From NCBI GenBank assembly GCA_035470785.1, contig DATIQN010000037.1:1-43852 (forward strand): DNA of 43,852 bases. The letters are read 5' to 3'. The translations under genes were made by a program, and so were the position numbers. The stretch comes from Croceibacterium_B sp035470785 (GTDB taxonomy: Bacteria; Pseudomonadota; Alphaproteobacteria; Sphingomonadales; Sphingomonadaceae). How positions within the stretch are numbered: the stretch's first letter is position 1; every line of letters starts with the position of its first letter. Shown here piece by piece: positions 1 through 7,842 of this stretch. The notes beneath the pieces are model-generated. The model made no database searches, was not told the DNA's origin, and saw only the letters and a list, made by a program, of their open reading frames with translations.

Positions 1-315
1 GGTCATGCGGTCGATCCACATGACGAGGCCGCCGGTCGAAAGCCCCCCGAGGCAGTTGTAGCGCTCGACCAGCGTCACATCGGCGCCGGCCTTCGCCGCA
101 GCCCACGCCGCCGCGCAACCCGCCGGGCCGCCGCCGATCACTACGACATCGCACTTGTGGTAGACGTCGATCTCGCGCGCCTCCTCGGTGATCGTGCCGC
201 CGCGCCGGGGCGGGGGCAGGGTGTGCCGGGTGCTCTCGAAAATGTCCGAGCCAAGGAAGCGCTCCTCGCTGTGGCCGGCGATTCGCTGCATCTTCACGTC
301 TTTGTCGTCGGCCAC
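1..315 (-). CDS. FAD-dependent oxidoreductase, N-terminal part (runs off the window)
   Basis: Only the first 105 residues are inside the window; the gene continues past base 1. Residues 56-66 form a beta strand followed by GGGPAG, the dinucleotide-binding turn of a Rossmann fold. An acidic residue ends the second strand (TLVE, E84), followed by the RYNCLGGLSTGG stretch, as in FAD-dependent oxidoreductases of the FAD_oxidored type. About 55 residues precede the Rossmann fold, which is a fairly long N-terminal extension. I chose the GTG start at 315 because AGGAG lies just upstream; an in-frame ATG at 291 is the alternative. The substrate cannot be told from this fragment. It is transcribed away from the tRNA-Cys gene. 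Confidence 0.8.
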   Translation of the reverse strand, partial: MADDKDVKMQRIAGHSEERFLGSDIFESTRHTLPPPRRGGTITEEAREIDVYHKCDVVVIGGGPAGCAAAWAAAKAGADVTLVERYNCLGGLSTGGLVMWIDRMT

Positions 316-431
316 GCTGCGCTCCTGATTTCGCCCGAGTGCTATGCCCTCGAGCGCGGAGAGGCAAGCCGGGCGGCGGCTTTCGCATTGCGCGCCCCAT
401 GGGCTTTCGCTAGGGCGCGCACTCCGCGTGA

Positions 432-505
432 GGCCCGATGGCGGAGTGGTTACGCAGAGGACTGCAAATCCTTGCACGCCGGTTCGATTCCGGCTCGGGC
501 CTCCA
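432..505 (+). tRNA. tRNA-Cys (anticodon GCA)
   Basis: A cloverleaf can be folded by eye. The acceptor arms GGCCCGA (432-438) and TCGGGCC (495-501) pair fully. There is a D arm, a 7-base anticodon loop containing GCA, and a T arm with GGTTCGATTCC. The CCA end is encoded (503-505). It sits 28 bases ahead of an MFS gene on the same strand. Confidence 0.96.
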
Positions 506-533
506 CTCCCACGCCTTGCCGGATGAGCCCGCG

Positions 534-2006
534 ATGAGCAGCCCCTCGACAGCTCCGGTCCGCGCGCCCGTCTGGCGGGGGTTCGTCGTCGGGGCGATCA
601 TGCTCGCCTCGTTCATGATCGCGATCGAGGCGACCATCGTCGCCACCGCGATGCCGCAGATCGTGCGCTACATCGGCGGGCTGTCGCTCTATTCGTGGGT
701 CTTCTCGTCGTTCCTGCTCGCGCAGACCGCGACCACCGTGCTGTTCGGCAAGCTGGCGGACCTCTACGGCCGCAAGCATGTGCTGATGGTCGGCATCGGT
801 ATCTTCCTCGCCGGTTCGATCGCCTGCGGCTTCGCCTGGTCGATGCCTTCGCTGATCGCGTTCCGCCTGCTCCAGGGGCTCGGCGCCGGGGCGATCCAGC
901 CGGTATCGATGACGCTGGTCGGCGACCTCTACCCGGCGCACGAGCGCGGCAAGGTGCAGGGCTGGCTGGCGAGCGTGTGGGGCCTGTCATCGGTCATCGG
1001 CCCGCTCGCCGGGGGCCTGATCATTCAGCACATGAGCTGGGCGTGGATCTTCTGGATCAACGTGCCGGTCGGCCTCGCTTCCGCCGCGGGCTTCTTCCTT
1101 TTCCTGCGCGAGGACGTCGAGCACCATCAGCGCAGCATCGACGCGGCAGGCGCGGCGCTGTTCGCGGTCGCGGTCGCGGCGTTCATGCTGTTGTTGACCG
1201 AGGGCGGCTCGGGGCATTTGGGGGTGACGCTGGCGTCGCTCGCCGTTTGTCTCGTCGCCGGCGTGCTGTTCATGCGCCAGGAACGGCGCGCGGCCGATCC
1301 GATGATCGCCTTCGCGCTGTGGTCGCGCCGGGTCATGGCGACGACCAACGCGGCGAGCCTGTTCAGCGGCGCGGCGATGATGGGCGTGACCACGTTCCTG
1401 CCGATGTACGTCCAGGTCGAGATGGGCCGCTCACCGCTCGTCGCTGGCTTCATGCTCACCGCGATGGTGCTCGGCTGGCCAATCGCCGCGACGCTCGGGG
1501 CGCGCCACTTCCACCGCTTCGGCCTGCGCCGCGTACTGATCGCCGGAGGGGTGCTGATAGCGCTCGGCGGGGTGCCGTTCGTGCTCCTGACCCCGGCGAT
1601 GTCGCCCTACGTCGCCGGTCTCGGCTCGCTGGTGATGGGCTTCGGCATGGGCTTCTTCAACACCGCCGCGATCGTCATCGTGCAGGACAGTGTCGGCTGG
1701 TCGGAACGCGGCTCGGCGACGGCCTCGTTCGTGTTCGCCCGCAACCTCGGTAGCACGCTCGGCGCGGCAGCGCTCGGCGGCTTGCTCAACTGGCGGCTTG
1801 CGAGTGGCGGTTCGGGCTCACTGCAAGACATCCAGCGCGCGCTCGCCGGCCACGCGTCGGCCACGCTGGAGGCGAGCAAACAGGCGCTGGCGCATGGCTT
1901 GCATCTGACCTTCTGGGGTGTGCTTGTCGTCTCCGTCGCAACCCTGGCGCTGGGGCTATTGGTGCCCCACGTCGAGGTGAGCCCGCGCGGCCGGGGGCAC
2001 GGCTAG
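534..2006 (+). CDS. MFS drug-type exporter, DHA2 (EmrB/QacA-like, 14 TM) family
   Basis: This 490-residue membrane protein probably expels drugs or metabolites using the proton gradient. The N-terminal half has the family landmarks: an early membrane segment with AIEATIVATAMP, the loop motif GKLADLYGRKH, and RLLQGLGAGAIQPVS, followed by GPLAGG in the fifth segment. The number of hydrophobic stretches fits the 14-TM DHA2 group. The open frame extends upstream to 438, but that would run through the tRNA-Cys, so ATG 534 is the sensible start. No membrane-fusion partner is adjacent, so it may act alone. Its TAG stop shares CTAG with the convergent MBL-fold gene. Confidence 0.88.
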   Translation: MSSPSTAPVRAPVWRGFVVGAIMLASFMIAIEATIVATAMPQIVRYIGGLSLYSWVFSSFLLAQTATTVLFGKLADLYGRKHVLMVGIGIFLAGSIACGFAWSMPSLIAFRLLQGLGAGAIQPVSMTLVGDLYPAHERGKVQGWLASVWGLSSVIGPLAGGLIIQHMSWAWIFWINVPVGLASAAGFFLFLREDVEHHQRSIDAAGAALFAVAVAAFMLLLTEGGSGHLGVTLASLAVCLVAGVLFMRQERRAADPMIAFALWSRRVMATTNAASLFSGAAMMGVTTFLPMYVQVEMGRSPLVAGFMLTAMVLGWPIAATLGARHFHRFGLRRVLIAGGVLIALGGVPFVLLTPAMSPYVAGLGSLVMGFGMGFFNTAAIVIVQDSVGWSERGSATASFVFARNLGSTLGAAALGGLLNWRLASGGSGSLQDIQRALAGHASATLEASKQALAHGLHLTFWGVLVVSVATLALGLLVPHVEVSPRGRGHG

Positions 2007-3004
2007 AGCACCATCAGGTCGTGCGCGAAGATCACTTCGCCGGAGAAGTGCTTCTTCGCCGCGGCGATCCACATCCCGTCGGTGACGCCCGGCATCAGCG
2101 AGACTGTGTGCGCCAGCACCAGCGTCTTGACCCCGGCCTCTTGCGCGATGCGGCCAGCTTCCTCGACCGGGGTATGCGAATTGACGACATGCTGGAGCAG
2201 CTTGGCCGCGTCGCCGGCAATGGCCGAGCCGGGCTCGCGCCGGTCAACGCGCGCGTCGCCGCCATTCAGCGCAGGGACCGTCGATGGCCCGTTGGGATTG
2301 AGGTAGATCGCCTCGTGCACCAGCACGTCGCAGCCCCTCGCGAGCTCGACCACGCTCTCCATCGGCGAGGTGTCGCCCGAGAAGGCGATCGAGCGGCCCG
2401 GTGTGTCGAAGCGATAGGCGAGCGACTTGAAGATCGGCGTATGCTTGACCAGCGTGCAGCTGACCTTGACCGTGCCGTCGTCCATCACCGCCTGCGGCTT
2501 GTCGAGCTCGGTCACGTTGATGGGTCCCATGGGCGGGTGGCCGATGTCGTCGAGCCAGACGTCGACGTTGGGCTTCAGGGCCTGGAGATAGCCGTCCATG
2601 ATCGTCTTGGTCGGCGGCGGTCCGTAGATGCCGAGCGGCCGGGTCAATCCGGCGTACCACGCGAAGTAGGTCAGGGTGCCGAGCTCGATGTTATGGTCCG
2701 GGTGGTTGTGAGTGATGAAGATGTCGCGGATGTCCTGAAGCTTCAGACCGCCGCGAACGAGTTGCTCGGATGCGCCGTAACCACAGTCGACCACGTAGAC
2801 CCGGTCGCCGATGACGACCGCGTAGCAGGTCATGTACTGCGCCCCGCCGACGCTCGGCCCGGCGCGCGAGCCGAGGATGTAGAGCTTGGTGTCGCTTTCG
2901 GGCGTTGCCCGCGCGATACTTGAAGCGCCGAACGTTGCGGCGGCCGAGATCGCACCCGCAGTCCGCAAGAGACCGCGGCGGTCGATTGTCCAGTCGTGAC
3001 CCAC
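2003..3004 (-). CDS. Tat-exported MBL-fold metallohydrolase (RNase Z/arylsulfatase-like)
   Basis: A 333-residue metallo-beta-lactamase-fold hydrolase. The N-terminus reads DRRGLLRTAGA followed by a hydrophobic run ending near ARA (about residue 33), which looks like a twin-arginine signal, so the folded metalloenzyme would be exported to the periplasm. The metal-binding motif THNHPDH (H99, H101, D103, H104) is intact. Later HTPIF, FSGDTSP and LAHT segments supply the remaining ligands in the order seen in RNase Z-like and arylsulfatase-like members. The GTG start at 3004 is preceded by GGAAGGG and sits just before the signal; a longer frame runs into the upstream repeat and is not credible. 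The true substrate is unknown. Confidence 0.82.
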   Translation of the reverse strand: MGHDWTIDRRGLLRTAGAISAAATFGASSIARATPESDTKLYILGSRAGPSVGGAQYMTCYAVVIGDRVYVVDCGYGASEQLVRGGLKLQDIRDIFITHNHPDHNIELGTLTYFAWYAGLTRPLGIYGPPPTKTIMDGYLQALKPNVDVWLDDIGHPPMGPINVTELDKPQAVMDDGTVKVSCTLVKHTPIFKSLAYRFDTPGRSIAFSGDTSPMESVVELARGCDVLVHEAIYLNPNGPSTVPALNGGDARVDRREPGSAIAGDAAKLLQHVVNSHTPVEEAGRIAQEAGVKTLVLAHTVSLMPGVTDGMWIAAAKKHFSGEVIFAHDLMVL

Positions 3005-3136
3005 GTCGATTACCCTTCCGTTGTTCCGCCCCCAGGCGGCGGAATGGTGAATCCTTGCTTCCTCGGCTGCAGGCTTATCGGCGGCTTGGCCGATGTCAAT
3101 CGAGCACGGGGATTGCAGCCCCGCGCCAACCCACAA

Positions 3137-3407
3137 AGGGTCCAGACATCGGGCTGGCAACTGCCGTGACGTAGTGGATGTTGGCGCAGGGCCAGGAGCG
3201 AAAGAGGGAGCGATGGATTTCCATCGCGACCGACGAGCGACGCCGCCCTGCGCCAAAAGCCGCCCGCCGCTTCGCGGTCGCCCTCAGGAGCCCGCTGGAC
3301 GGCGTCGCTTGCTTGCGCGTAGCTTCGGCTACGCGACTGCGCTGCGCTCCTTTCCAGCGGGCTCCTGAGGGCGATCACAGCTCTTGCCAGCCCGATGTCT
3401 GGACCCT
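3137..3407. repeat. Repeat element bounded by a perfect 24-bp inverted repeat
   Basis: Bases 3137-3160 (starting AGGGTCCAGACATCGG) are the exact reverse complement of 3384-3407. The pairing stops at once on both sides. No direct target duplication is seen next to the ends. The element fills most of the only gene-free stretch over 300 bases (3005-3422); I see no gene in that gap. A non-autonomous palindromic element (MITE- or REP-like) is the best reading. No transposase is encoded. Confidence 0.7.
3278..3374. repeat. Large internal hairpin with a cTTCGg tip
   Basis: Inside the element above, 3278-3299 and 3353-3374 are perfect 22-bp inverted repeats. Concentric with them, 3316-3335 forms an 8-bp stem closed by a TTCG tetraloop. 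The sequence between base and tip pairs imperfectly, so the whole stretch can fold as one hairpin of about 97 bases. It is not concentric with the outer 24-bp repeat, so this is a separate palindrome. As RNA it would be very stable. Confidence 0.7.
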
Positions 3408-3422
3408 AATGGCCCCGCCTGT

Positions 3423-3498
3423 GCCGCCTTAGCTCAGTTGGTAGAGCATCGCATTCGTAATGCGGGGGTCACAGGTTCGAGTCCTGTAGGCGGCACCA
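3423..3498 (+). tRNA. tRNA-Thr (anticodon CGT)
   Basis: The acceptor arms GCCGCCT (3423-3429) and AGGCGGC (3488-3494) pair fully. The D arm is GCTC...GAGC. The anticodon stem TCGCA/TGCGG holds the loop TTCGTAA, giving anticodon CGT, which reads the Thr codon ACG. The T arm contains GGTTCGAGTCC and CCA is encoded (3496-3498). Its 3' end lies only two bases from the modC stop codon on the other strand. Confidence 0.96.
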
Positions 3499-3500
3499 TC

Positions 3501-4115
3501 CTAATCGAGAACGATCACCTGACCAGCCAGCCGCTCGACCTCGGCCGCGGCGTGGCTGACGAGCAGCGTCGGCAAGCCGAGCTCATCGCGGATGCGCTCG
3601 ATCAGGCGCAGGATCTCCTCGGCGCGGGCAGGGTCTAGCGAAGTCAGCGGCTCGTCGAGCAGCAGGAACTTCGGCGCGGCGAGCAGGGCGCGGCCGATCG
3701 CAACCCGCTTGGCCTCGCCGCCCGAGAGCGTCGCCGGGAGGCGCCGCGCGAGGTGCGCTATGCCGAGGAACTCGAGCGCTTCGGCGCGACTCATCCAGCC
3801 GGACTCGGCGCGTTCGCCGTACGCCAGGTTCGCGGACACGGTGCGGTGCGGGAAGAGCCGCAAATCCTGGAATACGTAGCCCGCATGACGACGTTCGGGC
3901 GGCAGGTCGATACCCGCAACGCTGTCGAACAAGGTCTCGCCGCCGATGCGAACGTGCCCGCCGAGCGGACGGTGCAAGCCGGCAACGCAATTCAGCAAGG
4001 TGGTCTTGCCGATGCCCGAGGGGCCGGCAACCGCCACCAGCCTTGCGTCGCTCATGATCGTGCACTCGCGCGTGCCTTCGCCGGCGCGGTACGTCAGAGC
4101 GATGTCAAAGGACAT
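3501..4115 (-). CDS. modC: Molybdate ABC transporter ATP-binding protein, short form
   Basis: This is the ATPase that powers molybdate import, acting on the cytoplasmic face with ModB. The protein has 204 residues: Walker A GPSGIGKTT (31-39), a Q-loop around YVFQDLRLFPH, signature LSGGE, Walker B FLLLDEP and the switch histidine in LVSHA. It stops right after the ATPase domain. Full-length ModC proteins are about 350 residues and carry a C-terminal TOBE/Mop molybdate-binding domain, which is absent here. The gene overlaps modB by 11 bases. An upstream in-frame ATG at 4130 is possible, but no good ribosome site supports either start. The assignment rests on its place in modABC. Confidence 0.88.
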   Translation of the reverse strand: MSFDIALTYRAGEGTRECTIMSDARLVAVAGPSGIGKTTLLNCVAGLHRPLGGHVRIGGETLFDSVAGIDLPPERRHAGYVFQDLRLFPHRTVSANLAYGERAESGWMSRAEALEFLGIAHLARRLPATLSGGEAKRVAIGRALLAAPKFLLLDEPLTSLDPARAEEILRLIERIRDELGLPTLLVSHAAAEVERLAGQVIVLD

Positions 4116-4806
4116 GCGCGCGCCTGCCATGCGAGCGACGTACGAGCAGCTCGGAAGCGAGCAGCGCAGCGACCGAGAGCAGCACAGAGATTATCGCGAG
4201 GCGGGTCACCGCGCCTTCCGCGCCGGGGACCTGCAGGCCGGTGTAGATCGCCAGCGGCAGCGTGCGGGTCTCGCCAGGAATATTGGAGGCGAAGGTGATC
4301 GTCGCGCCGAATTCGCCGAGCGAGCGGGCGAAGCCGAGCATCGTTCCGGCCATTACCCCCGGGAGGCTAAGCGGCAGAGTGATCGTCAGGAACGCCCGCC
4401 ATGGCGTCGCCCCGAGGGTTCGCGCCGCGCCCACCAGCCGCCGGTCGACCGCCTCGATCGACAGCCGCATCGCGCGGACCATCAGCGGCAGCGCCATCAC
4501 CGCCGCTGCGAGAGCGGCGCCCGTCCAGCGAAACACCAGCATGAGGCCGGTCGTCTGCTCGAGCCAATGGCCGAGCGGGCCGGTACGGCCGAACAGCAAC
4601 AACAGCACCCAACCGGTCACTACCGGCGGCAAGACCAACGGCAAGTGCACAGCGGCGTCGAGCAGGATGCGCCCGGGAAAGCGTCGCCGGGCGAGCAGCC
4701 AGGCAAGCGCGTAGGCCACCGGGATCGTCAGCGCGACCGCGAGCACGCTGACCTTGAGCGACAGCGCGACAACGGCCCATTCAGCGGGGGTCGGCCAGGC
4801 GCTCAT
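4105..4806 (-). CDS. modB: Molybdate ABC transporter permease
   Basis: A 233-residue inner-membrane permease with about five to six hydrophobic segments, matching the usual ModB length. The coupling loop region reads AARTLGATPWRAF, the EAA-type motif that contacts the ATPase, followed by LPLSLPG. Later segments contain FARSLGEFGATI, typical of molybdate/sulfate permeases. The start ATG at 4806 overlaps the modA stop as TGATG, so translation is probably coupled. It forms the channel between the ModA binding protein and the ModC ATPase. Confidence 0.93.
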   Translation of the reverse strand: MSAWPTPAEWAVVALSLKVSVLAVALTIPVAYALAWLLARRRFPGRILLDAAVHLPLVLPPVVTGWVLLLLFGRTGPLGHWLEQTTGLMLVFRWTGAALAAAVMALPLMVRAMRLSIEAVDRRLVGAARTLGATPWRAFLTITLPLSLPGVMAGTMLGFARSLGEFGATITFASNIPGETRTLPLAIYTGLQVPGAEGAVTRLAIISVLLSVAALLASELLVRRSHGRRAHVL

Positions 4807-5582
4807 CAAAGGGGGTGGAAGCCGTAACGCGCGAAGATCGCCTGGCCTTGGTTCGATGTGAGGAAATTCTCGAAAGACCCGGCCTGCGGGTTGGTCGAGG
4901 CTGCGAGGATCGCGACCGGGTAACGGATCGGCGGATAGCTGCCGGCGGGGAAGGTCGCGACCACGCGCACCTTGCGCGAGGCGGCGGCGTCGGTCGCGTA
5001 GACGATGCCGAGCGGCGCTTCGCCGCTTTCAACCAGCGCCAACGCGGCACGGACGTTCTCGGCGCGGACGACCTTGCCGGCGAGCCCGTCCCACAAGTTG
5101 AAGTGCTGGAGGGCAGCCTTGCCGTACTTGCCGGCGGGCACCGCGTCGGGATCGGCCATCGCCAGCCGCCCCTTGCCGATAGCCGTGCCGATGCTAGCCG
5201 CGCTGGAAAGATTGACCGCCGCTGCGCTGGCCTGGGGGGCGATCAGGACGATGCCGTTGCCAAGGAGGTCGCGGCGCGTGCCTTGCCGCAGGGCGCCGAC
5301 CTTCTCGGCGGAGTCCATCCAGTCCTCATCCGCCGACAGGAACAGGTCGGCAGGGGCGCCGCTCTCGACTTGCCGGGCGAGCGCGGAAGACGCCGCGAAC
5401 GAGAGCACCGGGTGGGGGTGATCCTGCTTCGCCCAAGCATCCGCCTCCGCCTGCAGAGCTTCTTGGAGGCTCGACGCGGCGAGCACCACAAGCGGCTTCG
5501 GGGCGATGCCGTTCGGGCCACAGGCCGCGAGACAGAGAAGCGCGAAAGCGGCTAGGGTGCGCGCGAGCGAGTGGCTGAACAT
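4806..5582 (-). CDS. modA: Molybdate-binding lipoprotein of the ABC importer
   Basis: A 258-residue periplasmic binding protein that captures molybdate (or tungstate). The first 21 residues form a lipoprotein signal with lipobox LAAC, so it should be lipid-anchored, as is common when ModA is not free in the periplasm. Family landmarks are VVLAASSLQEAL near the start, FAASSALARQVESGAPADLFLS, and the ADPDAVPAGKYGKAAL segment that lines the oxyanion site. ATG 5582 is chosen because it begins the signal peptide; the open frame to 5624 starts at TTG and crosses the operator. There is no ribosome site between the operator and ATG 5582, so a leaderless or very short-leader mRNA is possible. Confidence 0.93.
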   Translation of the reverse strand: MFSHSLARTLAAFALLCLAACGPNGIAPKPLVVLAASSLQEALQAEADAWAKQDHPHPVLSFAASSALARQVESGAPADLFLSADEDWMDSAEKVGALRQGTRRDLLGNGIVLIAPQASAAAVNLSSAASIGTAIGKGRLAMADPDAVPAGKYGKAALQHFNLWDGLAGKVVRAENVRAALALVESGEAPLGIVYATDAAASRKVRVVATFPAGSYPPIRYPVAILAASTNPQAGSFENFLTSNQGQAIFARYGFHPL

Positions 5583-5588
5583 GAGCGC

Positions 5589-5610
5589 GCTATATCGCGC
5601 AGTATATAGC
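5589..5610. promoter_or_regulatory. ModE-type operator between modA and modE
   Basis: A perfect palindrome GCTATAT-N8-ATATAGC lies in the 56-base gap between the divergent modA and modE starts. It closely resembles the known ModE box (CGnTATATA ... TATATAACG type) and stands out as AT-rich in GC-rich DNA. It is 6 bases upstream of the modA ATG and 28 upstream of the modE ATG, so binding would probably block both promoters. The role is inferred from motif and position. Confidence 0.75.
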
Positions 5611-5638
5611 TGGTCTAGTGGCAAGGGGAAGGCGAAAC

Positions 5639-5983
5639 ATGGCGCGGCTCAAGCTGAAATTGCAGCTCTATTGCGGCGCCGAGATCGCCATGGGCCCGGG
5701 CAAGGCCGCTTTGCTGCAGGCGATCCAGAAGACGGGCTCGATCTCCGCCGCCGGCCGCGAGCTGGGCATGAGCTACCGCCGTGCGTGGCTGCTGGTCGAC
5801 ACTATGAACCGCTGTTTCGCCGCGCCGCTGGTCGAGGCGCAGTCCGGCTCAGGCGCTCGGGTGACGGCGGCAGGTGAGGCGGCGCTGGCGGATTATCTCG
5901 CGCTGGCCGAGCGGACAGAGCATGCCGCGGCGGGAGCGGCCTTTGATCGGCTCGAGAAGGCTATCCGCAAGCAGCCCGCCTAG
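5639..5983 (+). CDS. modE: ModE-family DNA-binding protein lacking the molybdate-binding domain
   Basis: A 114-residue protein made only of the winged helix-turn-helix half of ModE. KAALLQAIQKTGSISAAGRE (22-41) and LGMSYRRAWLLVDTMN (42-57) are the helix-turn-helix, closely matching the LysR-like N-terminal domain of ModE. E. coli ModE is about 260 residues, with two Mop domains that sense molybdate; these are missing. ATG 5639 follows a strong AAGGGGAAGG site; a GTG at 5618 is less likely. It diverges from modABC across the operator, so it is very likely its regulator, but how it senses molybdate is unclear. Its stop shares CTAG with the convergent alcohol dehydrogenase gene. Confidence 0.88.
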   Translation: MARLKLKLQLYCGAEIAMGPGKAALLQAIQKTGSISAAGRELGMSYRRAWLLVDTMNRCFAAPLVEAQSGSGARVTAAGEAALADYLALAERTEHAAAGAAFDRLEKAIRKQPA

Positions 5984-6981
5984 GGCGCGATCAGCACCTT
6001 GCATTGGCTGGTGCGGTGCTTGAGGCTTTCGAACACCGCCGGCGTATCGGCGAGCGAAATCGTTTCGGTGACCAGCAAGCGCGGCTCGATGGCGCCTGCC
6101 GCCAGCGCGTCGAGCGAAGCGCGATATTCGGGCACGGTGAAGAACGCGCTGGTGACGAGCTTCACTTCCTTGGACAGCATGGCGAAGCTGTTGAAGGTGT
6201 CGGGCTTCGTGCACAGGCCGAGCAGCAGGATCGTGCCGCGCGGGCGAACCTGCTCGACCGCCTGCGCGATCAGGCCGGGCACGCCGACACATTCGAAGAC
6301 GATATCCGCCTTGCCACCGAGCGCGCTCTCGGCGCTGCCCACGGGATCCGCTGGGTCAACCACGAACACGTCGGCTCCCATCTCGAGCGCGCGGCTCTTC
6401 TGGAACTCGGCGATGTCCTGGATCGCCACTTTCGCCGCCCCCATGCGCTTGGCCCAGAACGCGGTCGCCAGGCCGATCGGGCCGGCGCCGAGCACCAGCA
6501 CCTTGTCGCCCCTTTGAAGACCTGAGAGGTTCACCCCGTGCAGCGCCACTGCCAGCGGCTCGATGATCGCGCCGTCGGCGAGCGACAGATCCGCGGGTAG
6601 CTTGATGCACTGCTTGGGCCGGGTGAGCGCGTATTCGGCATAGCCGCCGCCCTGCAACCCAAACTGGGTGCACCATTGCACTTCGCCCTTGCGGCAATGC
6701 TCGCAATGGCCGCAGCCCTTGAGCGGGATCACCGAAACGAGTTCGCCGGTCTTCAGACCCTCGGCCCCCTTGCCGAGCGCCACGACTTCGCCAGCAAACT
6801 CGTGGCCGAGCACGTCGCCGTGCTTGCAGCCATAGGCGGCGTCCTCGGTCATGTGCAGGTCGCTGCCGCAAATGCCGCAGCGGCCCACCTTGACCACGAC
6901 CTGACCTTCACCGGGCGTCGGATCGGGCAAGATTTCGAACGCGAGCGGCTTGTGCAGTTCCTGGAAGGTGACGGCTTTCAT
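5980..6981 (-). CDS. Zinc-dependent alcohol dehydrogenase (MDR superfamily)
   Basis: A 333-residue medium-chain dehydrogenase, probably oxidising a secondary alcohol or polyol with NAD(P). Catalytic-zinc ligands are visible as CGICGSDLH (C38) and GHE (H60, E61). The structural-zinc lobe has four cysteines (C90, C93, C96, C104). The nucleotide-binding turn is GAGPIG (165-170). It is the last gene of the cupin operon; only one base separates the SDR stop from its ATG, so the two are co-translated. The pair SDR plus MDR suggests two successive or alternative oxidations in one pathway. The exact substrate cannot be read from sequence. Confidence 0.88.
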   Translation of the reverse strand: MKAVTFQELHKPLAFEILPDPTPGEGQVVVKVGRCGICGSDLHMTEDAAYGCKHGDVLGHEFAGEVVALGKGAEGLKTGELVSVIPLKGCGHCEHCRKGEVQWCTQFGLQGGGYAEYALTRPKQCIKLPADLSLADGAIIEPLAVALHGVNLSGLQRGDKVLVLGAGPIGLATAFWAKRMGAAKVAIQDIAEFQKSRALEMGADVFVVDPADPVGSAESALGGKADIVFECVGVPGLIAQAVEQVRPRGTILLLGLCTKPDTFNSFAMLSKEVKLVTSAFFTVPEYRASLDALAAGAIEPRLLVTETISLADTPAVFESLKHRTSQCKVLIAP

Positions 6982-6982
6982 T

Positions 6983-7831
6983 TCAGTTTAGCGGCTTGAC
7001 CGGGCCCAGCTGCATGCCGCCGTCGATCATCACGTGGGCGCCGGTGATGTAGCTGCCGGCATCGCTCGCCAGCAGGAGCGCGAGCGGCTTTATCTGGTAG
7101 GTCTCGGCCATGCGGCCGACCGGCACCAGCTCGTCCCAAGCCTTCTTGGCAGCGGGATTTTTCTTGACCCAGCCATCCCCAATATTGGTGACGAACGGCC
7201 CGGGAGCGATGGCGTTGACGCGAATGCCGTAGGCGGCGAGCTCGTAGGCGGCGTGGCGCATGAAGTGCTTCACCCCGGCCTTGGCCGCCATGTAGGGCAC
7301 GCCGACGATCGCCTCGTTGACCTCGGCGGCGTTCGAGCTGGTGATGACTATCGCCCCGCCGTGGCGATGGGTGTTTGTCTTCATCACCCGCGCCGCTTCG
7401 CGCACGGTGTGGAACACGCCGGTGAGGTTAATGCCGATCGACTTGTACCACCGCTCCGGGTCGTAGACGTCGATCTGGCCTTGCGGGTTGCGCGTGCCTT
7501 CAGGCGTCCAAAAGCCGTTGCCGACGTCGAGGCCGGCGTTGGCGAAGGCGATGTCGCACCCGCCGTATGCGGCGACGTGGTTGTCGAACGCCTGCGCGAC
7601 CTGCGGCAATTGAGCGACGTCGCAAACGTCCCAGCGCGCTTCGAAACCCTCGTCCTGCAGCCGTTTCGCCTCGCGCTCGGCGCCGGCGGCGTCGATGTCG
7701 GTCAGCGTGACCTTCGCGCCGGCCTCGGCCATGCATTCGGCATAGGCAAGCCCGATCCCGCTCGCCGCGCCGGTGACCAGGGCGGAACGGCCGCGAATGT
7801 CGAACTGATCGAGGGTCTTCTGGCCTTCCAT
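6983..7831 (-). CDS. Short-chain dehydrogenase/reductase (SDR)
   Basis: A 282-residue classical SDR. It has the cofactor turn TGAASGIG (20-27), NAG (98-100), N135, the catalytic serine region ITSSNA (S165/S166) and YMAAK (Y180, K184), so the active site is complete. D45 after the second strand (LTDID) favours NAD over NADP. A 15-20 residue insertion around FWTPEGTRNPQG lengthens it relative to the usual 250. Residues VTGAASGIG to MIDGGM span the whole fold. A good AAGGAG site precedes the ATG. It sits between the cupin genes and the zinc alcohol dehydrogenase in one operon. Confidence 0.9.
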   Translation of the reverse strand: MEGQKTLDQFDIRGRSALVTGAASGIGLAYAECMAEAGAKVTLTDIDAAGAEREAKRLQDEGFEARWDVCDVAQLPQVAQAFDNHVAAYGGCDIAFANAGLDVGNGFWTPEGTRNPQGQIDVYDPERWYKSIGINLTGVFHTVREAARVMKTNTHRHGGAIVITSSNAAEVNEAIVGVPYMAAKAGVKHFMRHAAYELAAYGIRVNAIAPGPFVTNIGDGWVKKNPAAKKAWDELVPVGRMAETYQIKPLALLLASDAGSYITGAHVMIDGGMQLGPVKPLN

Positions 7832-7842
7832 TCTCGCTCCTT

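Noticed and set aside
438..533. N-terminal extension of the MFS gene
   Set aside because: It would be translated from inside the tRNA-Cys gene and lacks family similarity; ATG 534 is better.
3010..3378. A 122-residue frame on the minus strand and several plus-strand frames in the repeat
   Set aside because: They are translated palindrome sequence with no ribosome site or known domain.
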